Shown one piece after another: positions 1 through 8,061 of a DNA stretch of 41,703 bases. Each line of letters begins with the position of its first letter. The stretch's first letter is position 1. The notes beneath the pieces are model-generated. The model saw only the letters and a program-made list of their open reading frames with translations. It made no database searches and was not told the origin of the DNA. The stretch covers positions 1 through 41,703 of the forward strand of contig CBDUYN010000083.1 in the NCBI GenBank assembly GCA_965371445.1, written 5' to 3'. The DNA is from DASWIG01 sp965371445. GTDB taxonomy: Bacteria > Acidobacteriota > Thermoanaerobaculia > Multivoradales > J023. The position numbers and the translations under genes were made by a program.

Positions 1-496
1 CGTCGTAGAAGACGCGGCGGCAGGCCGGGTCGCCGCAGATCTTGATCCGCGGCCAGACGTTCTCGAAGCGCGCCCGGACGGCGACGGCGAGAAGACGGTC
101 GACCACGCCGTCGAGGCCCTCGGCGGCCGGCTCCAGCCAACTCGCGCCGTCGGGAGCGAAGCCGGGACGGATCGTCGCTTCCGACGCCAGTCGGCTGAGC
201 CCTTGAAGGGCGGGCACGTCGGCGGGTCCTCCGGCCTCGGCGACGATCAGGGCCCGCAGCCCGGCGCCGGCCTGCCGCGTCCGTTGTGTCCAGGCCGCCG
301 GGATCTCCTCGTCCGCGGCGACGAGGCCGCGCTTCGCCAGCCCGGCGCGTAGGCCCGCAAGGGCGGTGTCGGCACCGGTGTCCAGGGCGTTGAGACAGGT
401 CAGGAAGAGCTCCAGGTCCTCCGGGTTCGGCCCCTTCGTCGGACGCACCGGCCCTTCTCTCTTCCCGGTCTTGCGCGTTGTCTTCCTCGGATACAT
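1..496 (-). CDS. CGNR zinc-finger regulator, partial (C-terminus beyond window)
   Basis: About 165 codons are visible, reading leftwards from an ATG at 494-496 preceded by a GAGGAA ribosome site; the frame is still open at base 1. The last visible residues, WPRIKICGDPACRRVFYD, match the start of the CGNR zinc-finger domain (C-x4-C, then F-Y-D), whose second half normally carries WCS and CGNR. The upstream part fits the helical ABATE region usual in this family. Family members are thought to be DNA-binding transcription regulators acting on stress or detoxification genes; the target here is unknown. It lies 57 bp downstream of a VapB-like gene on the same strand and may be co-transcribed. Family confidence is good; the zinc site itself is not in view. 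Confidence 0.75.
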   Translation of the reverse strand, partial: MYPRKTTRKTGKREGPVRPTKGPNPEDLELFLTCLNALDTGADTALAGLRAGLAKRGLVAADEEIPAAWTQRTRQAGAGLRALIVAEAGGPADVPALQGLSRLASEATIRPGFAPDGASWLEPAAEGLDGVVDRLLAVAVRARFENVWPRIKICGDPACRRVFYD

Positions 497-553
497 GGCG
501 GCGTTCCTCTATCGGGCTATTGGGGTACGCTCCGGGCCGCGGCAAGTCCGGAA

Positions 554-775
554 TCAAGAATCGGAGAGATATCCCGATCCTTCGCGAGGAGCAGGACGTT
601 GCTCTCCTCCGCCTTCCCAACTCACCTTGCCGCGAAGCTCGAGGAGCCCCTTGCGGCGTTTGCTCCGAGCGAACCTCCGGAGGGCCTCATTGACCAACTC
701 GGTCTTGGTACGGCCTTCGGCATAGAGCATCGCCTCCTCCACGGCTTGATTGTCGAGGTTCAGGGTCGTCCGCAT
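554..775 (-). CDS. VapB-family type II antitoxin, apparently without a toxin partner
   Basis: A 73-residue protein starting MRTTLNLDNQAVEEAM, with the conserved RTKTELVNEALRRF helix and the GKVSWEG motif of VapB antitoxins. The ATG is preceded by a near-perfect AAGGAGG site. VapB proteins bind the operator as ribbon-like N-terminal dimers and wrap the PIN-domain RNase VapC with their C-terminus. Here the C-terminal tail after WEG (GGEQRPAPREGSGYLSDS) does not look like the usual acidic, toxin-binding tail. The next gene downstream, 57 bp away, is a CGNR regulator rather than vapC. So this is an orphan, a decayed module, or a protein partnered in trans. Confidence 0.75.
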   Translation of the reverse strand: MRTTLNLDNQAVEEAMLYAEGRTKTELVNEALRRFARSKRRKGLLELRGKVSWEGGGEQRPAPREGSGYLSDS

Positions 776-901
776 GATCTACCTCCTTGCGCATATGTTA
801 GCGGACTTCCAGATGCTGGTCGAGGCATGCAGCCTTCTCGGAGGCAGATACAACTGGCCAAGCGTCCGTGCGTCTGCTGCAACTCGTCCACCCCCGCGCC
901 T

Positions 902-1498
902 CTAGAAGGCCAGCACCAGGCCGACGCGTCCTTCCGCCTGCCACAGGTCGCCGTCGTCGTCCCCGTGGCAGTGGCAGTGATCGTCATCGGAGTTGATGTC
1001 GGTGCCGAAGCCCCGCAACTCGAAGCGGAGGCCGAAGTGCTCGCCGAACATCAGCTTGACGCCGCCGCCGAGGCCGACCGAGAAACGCACGTCGCTGTCG
1101 AAGCCGACGCCCTGGGGATCGAGCTCGGTGACACCCACGGTGGCGACGAGAAACGGCCGCGCCTGCCCCGCGCCGAAGGCGTAGCTGACGCCGGCGTGGT
1201 AGTAGTCGACGTCGAGGGCATAGAGCGGCAAGTCGGCAAACCCGACGTCCTCGAAGAGGACCGTTTCCTGGTGGCTCCAGAGGAGCTCGATCTGGACGTG
1301 CCGGCTCAGGTTGTAGCCCAGGAGCAGACCCCAGCTCCTCTCGTCGTCGAGCTCGAAGCTCTCGTGGAGGTCGAAGTCCTCGAATTCGGCGCCGAGGCGG
1401 TAGCCCCAGAAGGGGGTGAGCTCGAAGGTGGGCTGGGCCGTGGCCACGGCGGGGACGGCCAGCAGGAGGAGAGTGGCGAGGGAGAGTTTCCGAGACAT
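902..1498 (-). CDS. Small outer-membrane beta-barrel protein
   Basis: 198 residues from the ATG at 1496-1498, which has AAGGAGG upstream; an upstream in-frame start would add 12 residues before the signal peptide and is less likely. Residues 1-21 form a signal peptide ending VATAQ. The rest alternates hydrophobic and polar residues in about eight strands (for example FELTPFWGYRLGAEF and VRFSVGLGGGVKLMF) and ends VGLVLAF, with the C-terminal Phe typical of barrel proteins. This fits the OmpA/OmpW-like barrel domain. An Asp/His/Cys-rich loop near residues 170-184 (DDDHCHCHGDDDGD) could bind metal; that is inference. It is transcribed away from the FG-GAP gene. No specific transport role can be assigned. 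Confidence 0.7.
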   Translation of the reverse strand: MSRKLSLATLLLLAVPAVATAQPTFELTPFWGYRLGAEFEDFDLHESFELDDERSWGLLLGYNLSRHVQIELLWSHQETVLFEDVGFADLPLYALDVDYYHAGVSYAFGAGQARPFLVATVGVTELDPQGVGFDSDVRFSVGLGGGVKLMFGEHFGLRFELRGFGTDINSDDDHCHCHGDDDGDLWQAEGRVGLVLAF

Positions 1499-1821
1499 GG
1501 TGGCCTCCTTTCTGTTCGTCCCCTGCTCTCGCAAAGGCGGTGCCAGGGACGTCGAGCCGGCTCAGGCCTGGAAACCCCTTGGTTTCGCCGCGGCCGCGTC
1601 GCCGCCGCGTCCACTCGCGAGGGAGGCGGTGTCCTCCCTGGGCGACAGGCGGGTGAGCCACGGTGCCGCTGACCTGCCGAGCGGTGGCCGTGGCGCCGCA
1701 TCGGCGGACGTCTAAAACCCCCGAGGCCGGTCGGACGTAATACTACAGAGTCGCGACCTCCGAGGATTTGCCGAGGGTGACCCCGGAGACCTCAAACTCG
1801 AACGATCAGAGGAGCTCGTGA
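1499..1821. other. Intergenic region between divergent genes, no gene seen
   Basis: 323 bp between the beta-barrel gene (minus) and the FG-GAP gene (plus). Open frames here are short, arginine/proline-rich shadows. It should hold both promoters. The best -10-like sequence for the plus-strand gene is TAATAC at 1738-1743, but no convincing -35 is seen at the right distance. A GAGGAG ribosome site precedes the ATG at 1822. Confidence 0.5.
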
Positions 1822-3520
1822 ATGATGAAAGATAGCTTGAAGAAGTGTCTCTCGACGAGATGGGCGCGGAGGGTAGCAGCAGGAATCATGGCTCTTTTCT
1901 GGGCCGGCGCCGGGTATGCCGACGGCACCGTCGTCTTCCAGGACGTCGCGGCCGACGGCGGCGCCGGGCTCGTCTACCGGCGCACGGAGTCTCAATCCTC
2001 CGCGCTCATCGACCTGTTCCACCAGCAGGACGTCGCCACCATTTTCGACCTGCCTCTCCTGCCCGTGAAGTGGCGGGGAGCGCCCGGCGTCGCGGTCCTG
2101 GACTACGACCGCGACGGCGATCTTGACGTCTACGTGACCAACGGGCCCGGCAGCGACAACAGCCTCTTCTCCAATCAGCTTCAGGAGACCGGAACGTTGA
2201 CATTTCTCGACGTCGCCGTCCCCGCCGGTGTCGGCGCCCGCGACCAGGACAGCAGCGGCGTCTGTTTCGGCGACACCGACAACGACGGCGACCCGGATCT
2301 GTTCTTGCTCGGCAACTTCGGCGCCAACCGCTTCTTCGAGAACAACGGCGGTGCGGGCGGCCTCGTCACCTTCACCGACGTCTCCGCGACCAGCGGCCTG
2401 AGCGACGACGTGCGGTCCTCGGTGTCGTGCTCTTTCGGGGACATCAACGGCGACGCCCTTTTAGACGTCGTGGTCGCCAACACCTACCTCGACATGAGCA
2501 ACAGCCTGGGCATCCTGGTCCCCTTCGACTTGAACCAGCACAACCAGCTCTTCCTCAACACGGGAGGCAATGTCTTCGTCGACGTCAGCACGGCTTCGGG
2601 GATCGAGGAGCTGTGGACCGCTCCGCCGGGGTTCATCGGCTCGCCGACGCTCACCTGGGCGATCGCCATGGTCGACTACGACCTGGATGGAGACATCGAC
2701 ATCGTGCAGGCCGACGATCAGGCCGTGGTGCAAACCTTCGCTCGCGGCGGCATCGACCGGGGCGTCCTCCACGTGCTGCGCAACGACGGCAGCGGCCACT
2801 TCACCGACGTCTCCGACGAAGCCGGCGTCAACCACCCCGGGGGCTGGATGGGGCTCGCTTTCGGTGATCTGAACGGCGATGGATTCCTCGACCTGTTCGC
2901 GACCAACTTCGGGGACTTCCCGAACATCCCGTTTTCACCCTTCGATCCCGTCTACATCGGTGGCGCCGTTTTCGAGCTCGGCGAGCTCAGCACGCGGTGG
3001 TTCCTGGGCGGCACCTGCCGGTCGACATCACCGTCTTCCCTCCCATCTGGGAGTTCAGCGGCATCGAGAAGAACGTCGACGGCACGCTTGCGGTCGAGAT
3101 CAACAGTGCCGACAACGGCAACGGCTGGGTCAAGGTGAAGCTCTACGGCACCGTCGGGGTGACGGCGCTCGGCGCCGTCAATCGCGACGGCATCGGCGCG
3201 GTCGTGACCTTCACCACCCATCAAGGGGCGAGCACCCTATGGCCGGTGGTGGGCGGCGCGAGCTACGCTTCCCAGGACAGCCTCGAGCTCGGCTTCGGCC
3301 TCGGCTCGGCGCAGAAAGGGCAGGTGGAGGTCCTGTGGCCGGGAGGGGTCAGGAATCGCCTCGACAACGTGCACCACGGCGTTCGCGGAGTCAGGACGAG
3401 TACGAGGGCTGCGTGCGCGGCGCCCTCGACGAGCTCGTCGACTCCGGTGTCCTGACGCTTCAGCAGGAGGGGCGCTTCTTCGCCAGCGCGGTCTCAGCGA
3501 GGCTTGATGGGTTACCATAG
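1822..3520 (+). pseudogene. Disrupted FG-GAP / ASPIC-UnbV propeller protein
   Basis: The first frame (1822 to about 3010) has a signal peptide ending near GYADG and five Asp-rich calcium-loop motifs of FG-GAP/VCBS blades (DYDRDGDLD, DTDNDGDPD, DINGDALLD, DYDLDGDID, DLNGDGFLD). After STRWFLGG the protein sense jumps to the next frame (about 3011-3380), which encodes a clear ASPIC/UnbV domain (NRDGIGAVVTF, ASYASQDSL, VEVLWPGGVRNRL). After LDNVHHG it jumps again to a third frame, whose tail EYEGCVRGALDELVDSGVL ends at the stop at 3518-3520. Both shifts are minus one, as expected from small or larger deletions. The intact relative at 10195 has seven calcium loops, so about two blades may be missing here. 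Genuine decay and assembly error cannot be separated from this sequence. Such proteins are exported and of unknown exact function. Confidence 0.7.
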
Positions 3521-3560
3521 GCGCCTGATCCGTGGATTCCCCTAAAGGACGACCTCGAAG

Positions 3561-4958
3561 ATGACCCAATCCACCAAGAGCAAGCCAACCGATTTCACGC
3601 CGCAGGCCGGACGCCCGCTCGGCATTCTCGCCCTTCTAGGTACCCTCGCCGCCCTCTGGGCGCTGTTCTTATGGACAGAGCTCGTCTCCGCGCGCGGCGG
3701 CGGAACGCCACTCTGCGCCTTCTCGAACGACGCGGATTGCGGCAAGCTCTGGGACGCCGCTTTTGCCAGCACCATCCACCGCCTGACCGGCATGCCGGTG
3801 GCGGGTTGGGGCCTCGTCTGGAGCGTCGCGGCGTTCGTGCTGCCGCTCCTCGCCCTCGTCGCCTTGAGCAACGGCAAGAGCGCCGCCAAAAGCCTCGCGG
3901 GCATCCGCTGGACCGCGGCCGGCGGTCTCCTCGGCGTCGGTGTGCTCCTTGCCGCGAGCGCCGCCGAGGGTCTCTTCTGCACCAGCTGTGCCCTGAGCTA
4001 TCTCACGAGTATCGCCTACGCCGCGGTGACTTTCATGGCCCTGCCGCCGAAGCAGCCGCTTCTCGCCACGAACGGCGTCGGACCGGCGCTCGTGGCGGTG
4101 GCCACCGCCTATCTGCTGCTCCTCTATCCCGGGTTCCAAACGCCGAAAAGCGTCACCCGCGAGGGGGAACGCGCCCTGGCGCAGGTCGCTCAAAGCGCCT
4201 CCTGGGTCGATGCGAGCGGCGAGGAGGAGTCGAGGACTGCGGAGACTCGCTCTACCGTGACCGTCCGCCCGGAGCTCGAAAAGCTCCTCGGAGAGCTCCT
4301 ACCGAGCCTTCAACCCCAGGTAGCTCAGCTCCTGAGCGACTCGCTCCTCATCTACCGGAGCTCGCCGGTGGTCGACGGGGAGCCGCGGGCGCTACGCGGC
4401 GATCCCGGCGCGCCGGTGCGGATCACCGACTTCACCGACTCGCTCTGCGGCCACTGCGCAACGCTCCACGGAACGATCTCCTACCTGGAGTCGGTGCTGC
4501 CTCCCGGCAGCTTCAGCGTCGACTCGCGCCAGTTCCCGCTCGACGGCAACTGCAACACCCATCTCCAGGTGCGAGGGCCGGAGAGTGTGCGCTGCGTGGC
4601 GGCGCGGGCACAGATCTGCATGGAGGCGACCCCCCACGCCTTCGATTTCTCCGGGGCGGTCTTCGAGCGCCAAGGGGAGCTGACCGAGGAGCTCGTCTAC
4701 GAGCTCGCGGCCCCTTTCATGGAGCGCTCGGCGCTTCAGGCTTGCATGGCGAGCGGTGAGACGGCCCGCAAGCTCGCCGCCGACGTCACCTACGCCTGGA
4801 GCTTCGAGCCCGACGGCACACCCCTCGTCCTGGTCAACGGCCGCCGCGGCACCGCCTTCGGTCCGTTCCTCTACGCCATGATCCTGACCGGCGGCAGCGC
4901 CGAGCACCCGCTCTTCGAGACCCTGCCGGCACCGCGTCCGGACGCCCACATCCATTAA
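3561..4958 (+). CDS. VKOR-thioredoxin fusion (disulfide-bond formation enzyme)
   Basis: 465 residues. The N-terminal half is a membrane VKOR domain with about five hydrophobic segments (roughly 20-42, 76-96, 110-132, 142-162, 170-186). It has a loop cysteine pair C52/C60 and the active-site C140-T-S-C143. A linker leads to a DsbA-like thioredoxin domain with C296-G-H-C299 and further cysteines later. The predicted reaction is transfer of electrons from the thioredoxin domain through VKOR to quinone, oxidising dithiols in exported proteins. This combines DsbB-like and DsbA-like roles in one chain, an arrangement known from cyanobacteria and other bacteria. The next gene starts 7 bases after the stop. 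Such a system would serve exported, cysteine-containing proteins generally; no specific client is shown. Confidence 0.88.
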   Translation: MTQSTKSKPTDFTPQAGRPLGILALLGTLAALWALFLWTELVSARGGGTPLCAFSNDADCGKLWDAAFASTIHRLTGMPVAGWGLVWSVAAFVLPLLALVALSNGKSAAKSLAGIRWTAAGGLLGVGVLLAASAAEGLFCTSCALSYLTSIAYAAVTFMALPPKQPLLATNGVGPALVAVATAYLLLLYPGFQTPKSVTREGERALAQVAQSASWVDASGEEESRTAETRSTVTVRPELEKLLGELLPSLQPQVAQLLSDSLLIYRSSPVVDGEPRALRGDPGAPVRITDFTDSLCGHCATLHGTISYLESVLPPGSFSVDSRQFPLDGNCNTHLQVRGPESVRCVAARAQICMEATPHAFDFSGAVFERQGELTEELVYELAAPFMERSALQACMASGETARKLAADVTYAWSFEPDGTPLVLVNGRRGTAFGPFLYAMILTGGSAEHPLFETLPAPRPDAHIH

Positions 4959-4965
4959 GGACCCC

Positions 4966-5943
4966 ATGCAGCTTCTCGAAACCCCCCTCACCCGTGACGC
5001 CGGCATCGAGGTGCCGCTCATCTGCGGCGCCATGTATCCCTGCTCCAATCCGGAGCTTGTCGCGGCGGCGTCGCAGGCCGGTGGGATCGGCATCATTCAG
5101 CCGCTGTCGCTCACCTACGTCCACGGCCACGAGTGCCGCGCGGGCCTGCGCCTCATCAAGAAGCTGACGTCGCGCCCGGTGGGTCTCAACGTCATCGTCG
5201 AACGTTCGTCGAAGGTCTATCTCGAACGCATGCAGGTTTACGTCGACGTCGCCATCGAGGAGGGCATTCGTTTTTTCGTCACCTCGCTTGGCAGCCCGCG
5301 CTGGGTCGTAGAGAAGGCCCACGCGGTGGGCGGTCACGTGTACCACGACGTGACCGAGCGCAAATGGGCCGAGAAAGCCCTGGAGGCCGGCGTCGACGGG
5401 CTGATCGGCGTCAACGACCGGGCCGGCGGACACGCCGGGCCGAAAAGCTCCGAGACGCTCTACGACGAGCTGTCGGACCTCGGAGTGCCCTTGGTGGCGG
5501 CCGGCGGAATCGGCACCCCCGGGGACTTTGTGGAAATGCTCAAGATGGGCTACGCCGGCGTCCAGATGGGGACGCGTTTCATCGCCACCACCGAGTGCAC
5601 CGCCCACGACGACTACAAGCAGTCGATCCTCGACGCCACCGCCGACGACATCGTCCTGACCGAACGGCTGACCGGGGTCCCGGTGGCCGTCATTCGTACG
5701 CCTCATCTCGACCGCGTCGGCTACAAGGCCGGTCCCCTGGCGCGCTACATGCTCCGTGGCCGGCGGACCAAGCACTGGATGCGAATGCTTTACTCTCTCC
5801 AGTCGCTCTGGCGCTTGAAGCGCTCGTCGCTCAGGAGCTTCTCGACGAAGGACTTCCTGCAGGCCGGCAAGAGCGTCGAGGGCGTCCAAGCCATCGAGGG
5901 GGCGGGCGAGGTCGTTCGCCGGTTCGCCGCCGCGGCGAGCTAG
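4966..5943 (+). CDS. Nitronate monooxygenase / FMN-dependent enoyl-reductase-like flavoprotein
   Basis: 325 residues with the (beta/alpha)8 FMN-binding fold of the 2-nitropropane dioxygenase family. Seen are the N-terminal PLICGAMYPCSNPELVAAAS, the VNDRAGGHAG loop with H156 (the usual catalytic/FMN-side His), VPLVAAGGIGTPGDFVEML and GVQMGTRFIATTE, which bind the FMN phosphate. Family members oxidise alkyl nitronates such as propionate-3-nitronate with O2, or act as related FMN reductases (FabK type); sequence alone does not separate these. The start ATG lies 7 bp after the VKOR gene, so the two are probably co-transcribed. A hairpin (5968-5987) follows the stop. Confidence 0.85.
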   Translation: MQLLETPLTRDAGIEVPLICGAMYPCSNPELVAAASQAGGIGIIQPLSLTYVHGHECRAGLRLIKKLTSRPVGLNVIVERSSKVYLERMQVYVDVAIEEGIRFFVTSLGSPRWVVEKAHAVGGHVYHDVTERKWAEKALEAGVDGLIGVNDRAGGHAGPKSSETLYDELSDLGVPLVAAGGIGTPGDFVEMLKMGYAGVQMGTRFIATTECTAHDDYKQSILDATADDIVLTERLTGVPVAVIRTPHLDRVGYKAGPLARYMLRGRRTKHWMRMLYSLQSLWRLKRSSLRSFSTKDFLQAGKSVEGVQAIEGAGEVVRRFAAAAS

Positions 5944-5967
5944 GCCCCTCCGGGCTGCGACCCCTTT

Positions 5968-5987
5968 AAGGGACGTCAGCGTCCCTT
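5968..5987 (+). terminator. Hairpin after the flavoprotein gene
   Basis: Perfect inverted repeat with arms AAGGGACG and CGTCCCTT and loop TCAG, 25 bp after the stop. No clear T-run follows, so it may stop transcription weakly or only protect the 3' end. Confidence 0.45.
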
Positions 5988-6166
5988 GAGGAGGAGGGTC
6001 GACGCCGCCCGAACCTGCCGAAAAGCCGTTCGACCCTCAAGTTACCGTGGGTGGCGGACATGGCCCGATCTTTGCTAGAATCAGAGTATGCCATCGAGCC
6101 TGGGGCTCTCGCTCCGTCACGCCGCTTCGCCCCGCTCGTGAGGCAACGAACGGAAGGAGGTCCACC

Positions 6167-7765
6167 ATGTCCAATGCTTCGAAGATTTTCCATCGGCTGT
6201 GCCGGCCCGCCCTGGCGCTCGCCGCAGCATCCTTCCTGCTCCTCGGCACCGCACCGTCGGCCTTCGGTGGCGGGGAGCGCAAGAGCTCGTCCTCAAGGAG
6301 CTCGGAGCGACGGGTCTCGCGACCCGCGCCTTCGCGCTCGTCGACTCCGCGGGTGTCACGGCCCGCGCCGTCACGCTCGTCGAGCTCGCGCTCGACGGTC
6401 TCGCGTCCTTCCTCCTCACGCTCGTCGGGGTCACGTCCTTCCGTCTCGCGGTCCCGCGGCGATTCTTCCCCGCGGGTGAATTCGCGGCCGAGAGGGGATT
6501 CGCGGCCAAGAGTGGATTCGCGGCCACGGGTAGATTCGCGACCGCGTGGGGACTCCCGGCCGAGAGTGGATTCGCGACCGCGTGGGGACTCCCGGCCGAG
6601 AGGGGATTCGCGGCCGAGAGGGGAATTGCGTCCACGGGTGGATTCACGTCCTCAGGGGGGTTCGCCGCCACGGGTGGACTCGCCTTCGCAGCCGCGTGGG
6701 GACTCGGCTTCGGTTCCACGCGTCGACTCGCCTCGTTCCGACGGGCCGCGCCGTGACAGACCCGGCCGATTCGGCGGACTTGGAAGCACAACCGGCGGCC
6801 GCCGCCCCGGACCCTACAACGAGAGCTCTCCTCCGGAGCGCGGAGAGGGCGTGAACCTGTCGCAGAACCGCGAGTCCGGGGGCAACTCCGGGGGCGGACA
6901 CGGCGGACACGGCGGCGGTGGGCACGGTGGACACGGTGGACACGGCGGCCATGGCGGCCATGGCCACTCGGGTCACTACTACGGCCACTCCAACTGGGAC
7001 TGGTACTTCGGTTTCGGCTACTGGGGCGGGCGCTACGGCCTCGGCTTCGGCTACTACGGGCTGCCGTATTACAGCTACTACCCGTCCTACTACTACCCGT
7101 ACTACTCCTACTCTCCGGCCGTTCGCCACGTGGTCTACGAGGATTCCCAGGGAGCCCTCGACTTGAACGTCAAGCCCAAGACGACGGAGGTCTTCCTCGA
7201 CGGTTACTACGTGGGCACGACCGGCGACTTCGACGGCTGGCCGCGCTACCTGTGGCTCAACGAGGACGTCCACGAGCTCATCTTCTACCTCGAAGGCTAC
7301 TCGACGGTGGTGCGCGACGTGTCGGTACGCCCCGGCGAGGTGATCGACATGAAATTCCGCATGCAGCCCGGTCCTTCGACTCCGCCGGAGCAGCTCACCC
7401 GATACGGCTCGTCGCCGAGCCCGGCCGGAGCCTACGCGTCGACGGCACCGCCCTCCGCCGCCCCGGCGCCTGCGCCCGGATCGCCGGCCGCCGCCCCGGC
7501 TCCCGGACCGCCCGCCGAGCTCGACCTGCGGACCGAGGCGGGGCGGGTGGCGCTGCACATCTCTCCGGGCGAGGCGTCGGTCTACGTCGACGGCCGTTTC
7601 ATCGGCATCGCCGGCGAGCTCGCCGCGGTGCGTGAAGGGCTTCTGATGGACCCGGGTGAGCACACGCTCCAGGTCTTTCACCCGGGCCATGAGAGCGTGG
7701 AAAAGCCCTTCGTCGTCGAGCCCGGCAAGACCCTGGAGCTCGCCATCGAGCTGCGGCGGCCCTAG
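6167..7765 (+). CDS. Secreted PEGA-domain protein with Ser/Arg repeat and Gly/His/Tyr-rich regions
   Basis: 532 residues from the ATG at 6167, chosen because GGAAGGAGG sits just upstream and a signal peptide follows at once (cleavage near residue 33, after TAPSAFG). Order: Ser/Arg-rich segment (about 35-205) containing the six-residue DSRPRG/DSRPRV repeat; Gly/His-rich stretch (about 240-275); Tyr/Phe/Gly-rich stretch ending in a YYPSYYYPYYSYSP-like run (about 275-322); first PEGA domain (about 328-402, LDLNVKPK to IDMKFRM); Pro/Ala linker; second PEGA domain (about 460-532, GRVALHISPGEASVYVDG). PEGA domains are surface beta-sandwich modules of unclear ligand. The basic and aromatic tracts suggest an envelope-associated, perhaps polyanion- or metal-binding protein; this is inference. 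A strong hairpin follows. Confidence 0.8.
   Translation: MSNASKIFHRLCRPALALAAASFLLLGTAPSAFGGGERKSSSSRSSERRVSRPAPSRSSTPRVSRPAPSRSSSSRSTVSRPSSSRSSGSRPSVSRSRGDSSPRVNSRPRGDSRPRVDSRPRVDSRPRGDSRPRVDSRPRGDSRPRGDSRPRGELRPRVDSRPQGGSPPRVDSPSQPRGDSASVPRVDSPRSDGPRRDRPGRFGGLGSTTGGRRPGPYNESSPPERGEGVNLSQNRESGGNSGGGHGGHGGGGHGGHGGHGGHGGHGHSGHYYGHSNWDWYFGFGYWGGRYGLGFGYYGLPYYSYYPSYYYPYYSYSPAVRHVVYEDSQGALDLNVKPKTTEVFLDGYYVGTTGDFDGWPRYLWLNEDVHELIFYLEGYSTVVRDVSVRPGEVIDMKFRMQPGPSTPPEQLTRYGSSPSPAGAYASTAPPSAAPAPAPGSPAAAPAPGPPAELDLRTEAGRVALHISPGEASVYVDGRFIGIAGELAAVREGLLMDPGEHTLQVFHPGHESVEKPFVVEPGKTLELAIELRRP
6461..6685 (+). repeat. Degenerate 18-bp tandem coding repeats (DSRPRx units)
   Basis: About a dozen imperfect tandem units of 18 bp within the PEGA gene, each encoding six residues of the type Asp-Ser-Arg-Pro-Arg-Gly/Val. 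A 36-bp pair of units is repeated almost exactly near 6530-6600. Copy number is a multiple of six codons, so expansion or contraction keeps frame. Confidence 0.8.
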
Positions 7766-7797
7766 GTCTGCCCTACTCCCCACCCCCCACAATCCAC

Positions 7798-7827
7798 GGC
7801 GGCAACCGGAGAGTCCCGGTTGCCGCC
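7798..7827 (+). terminator. Strong 12-bp-stem hairpin after the PEGA gene
   Basis: Arms GGCGGCAACCGG (7798-7809) and CCGGTTGCCGCC (7816-7827) are perfectly complementary with a 6-base loop. It lies 32 bp after the stop. No T-run follows, so it is a terminator-like or transcript-protecting structure rather than a textbook intrinsic terminator. Confidence 0.6.
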
Positions 7828-8061
7828 GCTTCGGGCCAGACGGTGACGCGGCGTCCGTCCTGCCCCTGGATCACCGTCCCGACGGCGTGTGGGGCCGCTC
7901 GCTCCTGATCGACGTCCCGCCGCGTGCGGCGAGCTGAGCCCTACCCCGTCGGACGGGATCCCTCCCACCCCAAAAGGTCTGGCCAGAATCCCCTGACATG
8001 TCAAGAGTTGAAACGACTCCGACTCTGCCGACGCATGAACCACCTTCGAAAGGGAGAGACC

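Noticed and set aside
599..1672. 357-codon open frame on the plus strand
   Set aside because: It is antisense to the beta-barrel gene, which has a signal peptide, ribosome site and family-like strands; the frame is a high-GC shadow rich in Glu/Val/Ala.
2990..3400. Programmed ribosomal frameshifting in the FG-GAP gene
   Set aside because: No slippery heptamer or stable downstream structure is seen at either break, and missing blades point to deletion.
4834..5889. 351-codon minus-strand frame
   Set aside because: Shadow of the flavoprotein gene; no domain visible.
5995..6038. Inverted repeat AGGGTCGA ... TCGACCCT before the PEGA gene
   Set aside because: Only 8 bp arms with a ~27-base loop; too weak to call in GC-rich DNA.
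6076..6081. TAGAAT -10-like box before the PEGA gene
   Set aside because: No acceptable -35 at 16-19 bp; left unannotated as a promoter.
6461..6685. Regularly spaced repeats that might be a CRISPR array
   Set aside because: Units are contiguous 18-bp coding repeats without spacers, within a signal-peptide protein.
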